A stretch of 50,445 bases of DNA from Bacteroidales bacterium UBA4295. GTDB lineage: Bacteria; Bacteroidota; Bacteroidia; Bacteroidales; Paludibacteraceae. Below the pieces are notes generated by a model, which was given only the letters and a program-made list of their open reading frames with translations, did no database searches and was not told the DNA's origin. This document shows positions 1 through 9,700 of this stretch, piece after piece (within the stretch, counting starts at the first letter, position 1; every line of letters begins with the position of its first letter). Location: assembly GCA_002395805.1 (NCBI GenBank), contig DGVB01000005.1, positions 14,628 to 65,072 of the forward strand. The letters run 5' to 3'. The position numbers and the translations under genes are program-made.

Positions 1-283
1 GCCGATGTACCGGCGAGTTACCCTCCTCTACGCTTCCTTGCACCTGTCGTTTACCTCTCGCCGATGTACCGGCGAGTTACCCTCCTCTATGCTTCCTCGC
101 ACCTGTCGTTTACCTCTCGCCGATGTACCGGCGAGTTACCCTCCTCTACGCTTCCTCGCACCTGTCGTTTACCTCCCGCCGATGTACCGACGAGTTACCC
201 TCCTCTACGCTTCCTCGCACCTGTCGTTTACCTCTCGCCGATGTACCGGCGAGTTACCCTCCTCTACGCTTCCTTGCGCCTGC
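1..283. repeat. 59-bp tandem repeat array with hairpin at each unit junction
   Basis: Four full copies of a 59-bp unit begin at 1, 60, 119 and 178. A fifth partial copy begins at 237 and diverges near 280. Copies differ by only a few bases; the fourth is the most divergent at its start. Each junction contains a 7-bp inverted repeat, CTCGCCG and CGGCGAG around the 6-nt loop ATGTAC. It is perfect at most junctions and damaged at 172-191. The array begins at the window edge, so its full length is unknown. The partial copy contains the stop codon and last codons of the minus-strand gene at 264-686. Because 59 is not a multiple of 3, the plus strand stays open in all three frames across the array, which creates spurious reading frames. 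There are no unique spacers, so it is not a CRISPR array. Confidence 0.93.
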
Positions 284-686
284 GCGAGACCTTATATATC
301 GCGTACGCGCACATACAAAGCATCAGCGGGATCAGGGCATCGCCGAGTGGTACGTTTCCAGGATCGTCCTCATCTTTCTCCGGGTTTCCGATAGATTCTA
401 TCTTTCGCGGACCTCCCGGTGCATTATTTCTGCTGCTCATATAGGCTCCTTCATTCACCGTACCGTCGCTATTCAGCATCGGCTGCTCCGCCCATTCCGG
501 CGAAGAGAATGCGCTCGTCGACCGGAATGTAGCAGCCGGTGCGGCTACACCGAAGGATGTGGTACTTTGTACATTGTACCTCGTCCCTTTGTACTTCGTT
601 TGGTAGTTTACCGCTTGTACCTGTGCGATACCTGCCGCCAGTATGATTGCGATAACCAATGATCTCATAATGTTTTGTGCTTTCAT
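264..686 (-). CDS. Small secreted protein with C-terminal membrane anchor
   Basis: The product has 140 residues and no recognised enzymatic domain. Residues 1-25 form a signal peptide with a hydrophobic core and an AQVQA cleavage region. Residues 26-110 are polar and low in complexity. The C-terminus has three parts: a PLGDA motif at about 113-117, a hydrophobic segment at about 117-132, and a basic tail with RRRK. This motif, helix and basic-tail layout resembles sortase or exosortase-type sorting signals, but I cannot assign it to a named system. The gene lies 39 bp downstream of the 3404-residue gene on the same strand, so co-transcription is likely. The stop codon falls inside the 59-bp repeat array, so the repeat supplies the last residues. 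A later start at residue 7 is possible. Confidence 0.72.
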   Translation of the reverse strand: MKAQNIMRSLVIAIILAAGIAQVQAVNYQTKYKGTRYNVQSTTSFGVAAPAATFRSTSAFSSPEWAEQPMLNSDGTVNEGAYMSSRNNAPGGPRKIESIGNPEKDEDDPGNVPLGDALIPLMLCMCAYAIYKVSRRRKEA

Positions 687-702
687 GATTCTTTCCCTTT
701 CT

Positions 703-728
703 CTCTAAACGTTAAACACTAAACATTA
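703..728. repeat. Period-7 tandem repeat in operon spacer (TAAACNN)
   Basis: The spacer between the two minus-strand genes holds about three heptamers of form TAAACNN (minus strand: NNGTTTA), running into the stop codon of the upstream gene. The same heptamer occupies the gldJ-gcvH spacer at 42884-42937. Its function is unknown. Confidence 0.6.
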
Positions 729-3700
729 TTTCATCATTTTGCCCATGACGTCATATATCTTTCCTCCCCGGATGATATACACATGGTCGTTGTAAACCAC
801 TTTCTGCACTTTCTCCTGCGCCTCTACACCTCCACAACCGGTAGTGACACTCGGTATGCCGAATGGCGTAGTACTGATCAGGAATCGGTGTGGCATATCG
901 CCTTCTTCGTAACTAAACGAATAGGTATTGCCTTGCTCCATCAGCGTGGACTTCTCCTCTTTCAGGTCATTGAGGTAATAATGACCGTCTCCTCCGAAGA
1001 ACGAGATAGTGTAATTGCTCTCCTTGCCCGGAGCGAAACATACAGGAGTGCCTTCCAGTTCATCGGTAGCCATAACCGCCATCTTATCCTCGCCGTTCAT
1101 AGCGTAGAACTGTGCGGAGCGTCCGTCGCCTTCCATGTACTCTGCCTCCCAGCCGTTATCGAATGCTTCGCTGAATTGTTCGCCTTCGAACAGGCAGACA
1201 TCGGTATAAGTCTTGGTATCCGATACACGAATGATGGTCATTTCATTGCCGGTATGGTTTGCAGTGCGTTTCGGTGCACGCATTCTCTCGGTCAAACTAT
1301 TGTCGCTTCCGCGAACGACCTTGCTATAATCCATAGTCAGTGTAGCATCGGCGGCTGTCTTTATCTGGAAGGCCTGCATTGCCGGGATGACACTTAACTT
1401 GCCTGCACTTCTCCATCCGTCAGTTCCGGATGCAGCAAATGGAATTGGTATCCATTGACCGGCTGTTTCTGCTCCTTCAGCACTTGCACTTCCCGTTCCG
1501 CCGTCATGACCCGTACAGTAGATATATGCCGTCTTGGTGATGTTAGTGTCTGTGTTATCTTCTGAGAGAGCAGCAATCTGTATCGGAGCCATCCAACTGT
1601 TACCTACCAGATTGTATCCGTCGCCAGCAGCAGACATGGAAATCTCTTGGGTTGCTGTGGAAGCTAAAGTTCCCGTCATAGTATAGCTCATATGATCCTC
1701 AGTGGTATTAGTGGTAATACCTAAACCTTCGAATGCATACAAGTCGTCATAATAGCCGCGACGCGTCCAACCTGCTCCTGCATTATATACGTAGGTATAA
1801 ATCTTCGTTCCTCCATGGTTTTCGTTGGCAAAAGTAGGACTTACACTTACGTACTCCATCGGCACAGCGAAATACTGGTATTGATAATCACCGGATATCT
1901 TACGTCCCAAGCTGTAGTAGTTCACCGTAGCTTTCGTTTTCGCTTCCTCGTTATCAAAGATCAAGGCAGCTTGGGCGGAACCATTCGTATTGATAATCAG
2001 GTCTTCCGGAGTGGTCGGCTTGAGGTTGTTGGCTGCGAAATGCGGAGCCTGAGCAGCAAGCACTTTACCATCCACAATCAGCGCACCGTCTGCATTGATG
2101 GTCAACCTACCATCACAGGTCTTATCGCCATTTCTATTAGTTCCACGAATACTGCTCTCGCCGGAACTTACGATAGCTACTTGCGCTACGTGCGGTTGGA
2201 TTCCGCTGATCATGCACGGTGCCAAAATGCGTACTTTCGCCTCGCTAGACGGTAGCGCACTCTTGGACCAGTTGTCTGCCTTGCTCCAATCATTATCGAT
2301 CTTTCCTGTGAAGTAGTTGGAGCAGTCATCCACCTCTTCCATGTTGGTCTTCAGCAGATAAATCAGGATATTCTTTATCACCGTCTTACCTTCGTTGGTC
2401 AACGCGCATGTCGGCTGGAGAGCCTTGGCGTTGATACCCATTACGAGCAGACGTGCCGCGGGCTCTTCCTGACGCTCGATTGCCGCTTGCAGTGTGCCTT
2501 CGAGAATACGACCGAGACCTAACAGACTGCCGGCTGCTTCACCCGTAAAGCCTTGCAATGCCGGTTTCTCGTTGCCTTTCGTCTCCTTGTTATATTTCAC
2601 ACCTTTATATACGCCCTTCGTAGAATCGACTAAGATCACATGGCGGAAGGTCTCGCCGCCGATAGTCTCTTCCCATACGTTCGTATAGTCTGACGGCACC
2701 GGCAGACCGGCGCCGTATATCTCATGGTCTTTACATTCCAGACGCATCTCGTACTGACGCGGATTAGGTGATTCAGGGCTTCCTTTTATACCTTTGGAGC
2801 CCCAGTTCTTCAGCGCACTAACATATGCCTCCATTGTAAATATCGGACGCACATCTACCATAGTACCGAAAGCGTTCACGTAACCCTTGGTCTTGTAGTC
2901 ATCTCCCTTTTTAACAACCGTATTCGTGCTTGGATCATCGGTGATGAGGATAGCATCAAACTGCGAGTACTCTTCGCGGATAGCCTTCTCATCGGTTGTC
3001 CAATAGATATTCCGTTCCGATAGTTTGAACAGACGGTTTTCTGCTGCTGTACCAACACTATCCAGATATTCGTATAGTTCAGTTCCGTCTCCGTGTCCAA
3101 CTGTGATGGAATCTTTTTTCATTCCTTTTCCGCCATCAGCTACAAACGCGATCTCCTTATAGGCCGTCGCTGCTTGGCGATGGATAGTGATAGTAGAAGA
3201 GGTCTTTGTATTGCTTCCGCATTCATCCTTTACTTCTACTTTAATTACTAAATCGCCGGCTTCCATTCCGCTTGGTGCTGCACCGTCAGAAGTAGTACCT
3301 TTCAAATAAATGATACCGTCTTTCAGTTCAAATGTACATCCACCGATATTTTCTATTGTTGCTCCACTGGCATTGTTCTTTACGGTAAAGGTAGAAACGC
3401 CTGTTGTCTTCCATAGAGCAATATCCGGCGTACGGCGTCCGTTCTTCACGTACCAGCTGTCAACGATGTTTGTCGGTACAGAAATAGCCGCCTTAGCTGC
3501 CACCTTAATCGTATTGGTAGAAGCCATTGCGCAGTGGTCTGCGCCGGTATTCCTAACAACCACGTAGTATTCACCGGCTTCTGTAGCGGTAAAGGTTGCG
3601 CTGTTTGTTCCAACGATCTCATCCGGAGTTCCTACTTTGTACCATTGGTAACTTACAGTCTCGCCAGAAGTTGTATGCCCACTAACGGTCATTTCTATAC

Positions 3701-6700
3701 CGGAGCAACCACGATCAGTAGTGCTAATTGTTCCCGGCACGTCAATACAGTTATCCACTACGTTGATAGTATAAGTAGCCGTAGCGCCATCGAAACATCC
3801 GCTTGCTGCCAAGGTAGCAGTGATTGTAGCAGTTCCTTCTGCACCAGCGATATGTACCTTACCGGTTGTTGCATTGACTGTGGCAACGGTCTCATCGCTA
3901 CTGCTGTAGGTGATAGTTCCCAAGCTGTTCTTGTTCTGATTTGCTACAAACGTAAAGTCCACATCACCGGTTTCTTTGTTCAGACGGTTATTACCGCTAT
4001 CCCAGTCGCCATCGCTCGCTAATGCCGGACTCCAACTCAACGTCGGAGTAATGCCACCACTGGAAGCAGTAAAGGTAATGCGCTTGAAATATACCTTGTC
4101 CGACTCCATGTTCATGTAGTATTTCTTATCACCGTCAAAGGTGTAAGAAGCACTTGTTGTGGAAGTGGAAGTAAGCGTTATTATTGGCTCTAATCCATAA
4201 ATATTGTTGGAGGTTGCTTCATATATTTTCAGGTCGTTACTCGTAGTCCCATATACTACACTTATCGTCCCCTTTCCGGATAACGAAGGGAATAAGAAGT
4301 ATTTCTTAGTCATCTGTTTCTTTCCCGTTCCGCTAGTGAATTCCGTTGCTCCCTTTGTTTTTAATTGTTCATTTGATGAATCCCACTCGTCACCGGAACC
4401 TCCTGCATAATACTTAAGGATAGTTGTTCCGTCGGTTGCATATGCTTTGTTTTCTGCACCACTAGAAGTACTCCACGTGCCTCCATTCAAGAAGTCATTC
4501 GTCGTGAAATCCCATATGGTACTGCTTCCCGCACAACTGGTCAAATCCTCGTCATGCGTCAACTCCGCCGGACCATACGTTCCGTCGGCAGGCACATTGA
4601 GCGTGAAGGTGATAGATGTAGCATCAGCCGCTAAGTCGGTAGTGATGTCGAAGTCCGCTGTCACTTGCACTTTGCTCTCACCATTTTCGCTCACCTCGAT
4701 ATTCTTCAGCGTCACGCCTTCGGTAGCCGTTAGTTCCAGTTCATCCATAAATCCTGTGCTCCAATCGGGCTCGTTAATAACAGCCTTGACGCTGTAGCCG
4801 CCTCCGCCGCGATAGAGTTCGTCATCTACCTTGGTGACAGTCCAGCTGACCGTTACGACCGCACCCCACTTAGCATAGTACTCCTTGTTGCCAACAGAAC
4901 CAGCCCCCAATACTACAGTCGGTAAACCGGAGAAGTCACTCGCCCCATACCATCCGGCAAAGACAAAGCCTGTTTTCGTCGGAGTAGGCAAAGTGTAGTC
5001 CTCATCAAACTGGGTATAAGAGTCCTTATGCTCTACTTCGCCCCAACTACCTCCATTCAATTCCCATGTAATACTATAAGTAGGATATACTATCACATTA
5101 TATCCTTCACTATTATGCGCGTTACACGTACCATTAGCTACTTCACACCAGTACTTTCCGGCATCACCTGCCGCACAAGGATCCTTGGTAAAAGTATAAC
5201 CTGCTGCACCCGTAGCCGCAGCCTGTACTTGAGATTTGCTACCCCACGCGTCACCCTTATACCATGTATAGGTAGTCAAGTTGTCGTAGTTCTCGCCTTC
5301 ATGTGTAGCAGTCAAGGTAATCGTCTGTCCCGGCACGTACTCCGATACACCGCTAATAGTCGGTTCGGAAGGCGTTGCGCATGCGTAGTCATCCACTGTT
5401 CCGTAGAACTTCACATCCGGACCCATACGGAACTCAGAACCGGAGCCCCATGCATAAACACGGATAGTCACTGCGCCGCGGAGAATCTTAGTGCTGCCGA
5501 ACACAAACGATGCATCGGTCAAAGTAGCCTCAGCGGAAACAGCTACCGTATTGGTACTGTTATATACATTGCCTGCAGCATCGGAGATTTGTGCCTTGTA
5601 AGTACGGTTTCCGGAAGCCACATTGAATACCTTGCAGTCGAACTTATTTATCTCCACTTGCTTTCCGCCTGCGATGGTGAAGGTGAAGTTTGCGCTGTTG
5701 CTCGGAGCTGCCGTACCCGATACCTCAGCCGCAGCCATAGTAACTTTCGCAGTTGCTTCTTCTTTTTTACTGTCACCTCCGCCTGTACGCGCGGTTCCTA
5801 TAGAAGATATATTAGTTCCGTCTGTAGTAGAAGTACTTGCAGCTCCCCAGGTGCCGGTATTCAGATTCATCGTCCATGTTACCAACGCCGTGCTCGCAAC
5901 TGCCCATTTAGCATAGAGGTGTACATCCGCACTGGTAATATCTATCTTCTGACCTGCCGTATAAGCTACAGCACCACCGGCACTTGTTGCCCAACCTTGG
6001 AAGTCATTACCCGCTTTTGCCAACGGATAGCGACCGTAGTTATAATTCAGCACTGTGGCTTTCGAACCGGCTGTGTAAGAAACCGTATCATTCACATAGC
6101 CGCTCTCTGCGCCGTTGCCGTGATAATAGACATGGTAACAGGTACCGCCGCCGGTTGTTGAACTATACACCTTCAGCGAGTCCATGTAACACGTCTTACC
6201 GGACCCATCTGCGGTGAAGCGGAACTTGAATGTCAACGTATTTGCCTTTTTGCCTGAAGGAATAGCTATTACTTTTCGTATGAACTCTTCATTACTACGG
6301 CTACTTGCAATTGCTGTAGCAGAAAGCAAAGAGGTAGAGTCTGTGCTGAAATTATCTGTAGAGAACCAAACAGCTATTTTACATCCGTTCTTGTCACTTG
6401 CGGCAAAATAGAACGATATAGAGTCCACATTGCTGAACGTGCTATTTGTCTTGATTGATCCCTTATTACTACTGTTCGATTTTATCTGACATGAATAAGC
6501 ATTATTTAGAGTTGCTGTAGACGATGGATTATTAATTAGTGTTCCATCTGCTGTTTTATATTTAAATTTGAGAGACGGAGTAGACGTAAATACCACATTC
6601 GATCCACCGACTTCCTGATAAGTCGTATATCCTGTTGCAGGTACATCAGCTGTGCTCTTTGACACGCCTCCAGCATCGCACTCTTCCTCCCAACGAGCAT

Positions 6701-9700
6701 ACAGCGTGATATCTGCTTCGGGTTCATAAGTAGCACCGCCAGCTCCTACTTTCTCTCCGGCTGTAGTGTACCAGCCGTCTAACTCATAACCCGTTCTCGT
6801 CGGGTTCGGCAGCGTCACACTTGCACCGGTTGCACTTGGCGTACCAGCACCACCCGTTGCGCCGTTGTAATTGTAGGTTACGGTGTGGCCGACTACATCC
6901 GGCGTCCACTGAGCAGTAAGGGTAATATTGCCTGTGATATTTTGGATTGTAGCCGAGTTAGCAATTGCACTTCCTGACGTTACAGTCGCACCTCCGACGG
7001 TTACATCCACATCGGCATGCCAGCAACTAAAGTTATATCCGGTCTTCTCAAAACTATTTGCTGTAATAGCCTGATCCGCTCCACACGCAATACTACTAAT
7101 ACTGCTCATTGATCCGGTACTTCCCGAACCGCCATCAAAACTGATAGTATATGTTGCTGCAGAATATGTACTTCCTGAGAATGTACCTTCATCCGGATTA
7201 GGAGTGGTATTCCAGCCGGTACATGTGAATAAGTTATTGGACACTATCGAAATATTGTCTTCTGATTTATTCAAGTAATTATCATCACCGTACCACGCAA
7301 TTTCTGTCGAACCGGTTTTTTGGCGAGTAAAAGTAACTTTTGAATTATATGAAGGCACATCTGCGTAGAACAATCCTGCCTCACACGAATGCGCAGTCAT
7401 CATTACATCATTATCTGCTCCTCCGTATGTATGAGCAAAGAATACAGGATCATCATTACACCAAGTCGTACTACCTCCGGACATATATATCCTCATCTTA
7501 GGATATGCAACCGACACGCTTATGTTGTTACTTCCGACATTGGTAATATCAATAGTAAAGGTATATTCTCCTGCTACTTTTCCTGTCGTTAATGCACAAT
7601 TCCCATTATTCGTATAGAACGTCCAATTGGAAGCATCCGCAGTTATACCGGAATTGCAGCCAAACTCCTTACCATCATTATCCATTACTTTGAATTCGTA
7701 CGTACTATTGGCATTTAACGTCAATGTAACTGTACCGGTATTAGCTCCCGTCCATGTAATGTTATTAGCAACAAATCCGCTACCGCTGTAATTGCCATTG
7801 AATGTCCAGACACGGATTTTGTAGCCGTCTCCTCCATCACTAATGGTTTCACAGCCTTCACCGGTACTTACTATACAACGATAGCTACCGCCATCTGAAG
7901 TAGTACAATTAGACTTACTATAAACAGCCGATGTTGCATCAGCTATATCATGCCAATCACTGTCATAATACTTCTGCCATTGATAAGAATAGTCTCCTCC
8001 ACTACCACCAGAAGCCGTACAAGTTAGGCTAATCGTCTCGCCCGGAGTATATCTATATCCATTATCATTCGTCGGCGTCACTGTAACCGTAGAGGGGGCA
8101 GTACATGTGGCGCCCTTTTGGGCTTTAACTGCATAAATGCGGATTGTTTTTCCAGAACCACCTGTTTGAGAATATACTGCTGTGCTAATTTTTCGGTATA
8201 TACGAGCATAGTAATATTTATTTTCTGTGGAAGGAGAAAAATCCGTCATCGATTTCGTAGCCTGTGTGTATCCCGGAGAGTTATGTGTTACTTTTTCATA
8301 TTCTCCACTACTAAAATCCGCAGTCGTTGAATAAAGAACAACCATCGCATTAGCCGTCGATTCGTCTGTATTTACCACACCCAATTTTAAAGTGTTAATT
8401 GGCTTGCCATCAGTGAAATGTACTTGCAGGTACTCATCATCCGCATCAACCGCCAAAACTTTTGCGTGTTTGTCTGTTGTGCTATTATACTTACTTACCC
8501 TATTTTTATCTTGCGATACGTCAGTATTCCATGCGCCACCACTATTTGTAAAACGCATTGTAACACCATTGCCGGTTATATCTGTAGTAGTACTAGATAC
8601 ATTTACATCACCAACCCAATATGCCCAACCGGAAGCTACTTCTTCCCATTGAGCATAGAGATTTACATCAGCACTTGCAATAGTTACTTTCTCTCCTGGA
8701 TAGAAGTCTTCACCACTACCATTAGCCGCTGTATTCCACCATTTGAACTTGTAACCCGTCTTGGTAAATCCGTTTGCACGTGTCGTTACTTGTGCACCGC
8801 TTAGATTACCTGTCTGCGATGCCGTCGAACCACCCGTTCCGCCATTTGTATTGTAAATTACATCATAAGTAGGGATCAATTCCCATTGAGCATAAAGGGT
8901 AGTATTTGCCGAAATAGTAAACGTCGCATCAGCGACATAACTCGTACCGCCACCTCCAGGTGCAGTATTCCAGCCGATGAAGTTATAGCCATCCTTAGCA
9001 AGTGAACCCGTATTACCCAACACTGTTACTGTACTTCCGCAAGCATAAGGACTATTGCTATCCGTCGGCACACTTCCTGTAACGCTTCCTGCACCTCCAG
9101 CGCCATCACCATTCTTATTGTAGGTCACGGTATATGTTGGGAATGCATTCCAAGTAGTTGTTCCGCCGCTTTTGTTTCCGGATGTATATTTGCCAGCATC
9201 AGAAGAGGAAACCACCATATCGCTGGTTTGATTACTGTCACCTCCTCCATTATTTGTAAATATAAGTTTTGCGTAACCGTCGCTAGTAGTCTCATAATAA
9301 TCTGTTCCTCCACAAGTATAAGCCGGTGACACAATTTCTACTCCCGGCCAAGCGGCATTATTACCTGTCGAACCATTAGATGTGAATTTATATACATATA
9401 CCTTGCTCCAACTACCGGTATTGGCATAGTAGAACGTATATGAATTCGGATAAGTGATGGTCAAATCCTTTGTTGATGTATTAAACGAGAAGGTGTAATT
9501 ACCAGCTTCAGTGGTTAACAAATGACAGTTATTCGCCGTTCCCGTACTACTAACACTTTGAGTTTTTGTGCCTCCCCAAATTTCGCCGTTTCCATACCAG
9601 ACATTTCCGCTAATATCAACAATCTTAAATTGCAGATCGGTACCTGCGGAAAGGGATAACGTTTTAGTTACTGTTCCGCTACCACTCATCTCATCAGATG

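Noticed and set aside
1..283. CRISPR array
   Set aside because: The units are contiguous tandem copies of 59 bp with no unique spacers, and no cas gene is nearby.
5..662. Overlapping plus-strand reading frames across the repeat array (MYRRVTLLYAS-type peptides)
   Set aside because: They arise because a 59-bp period keeps all three frames open. The peptides are the same repeat read in shifted frames, and the longest lies opposite the better-supported gene at 264-686.
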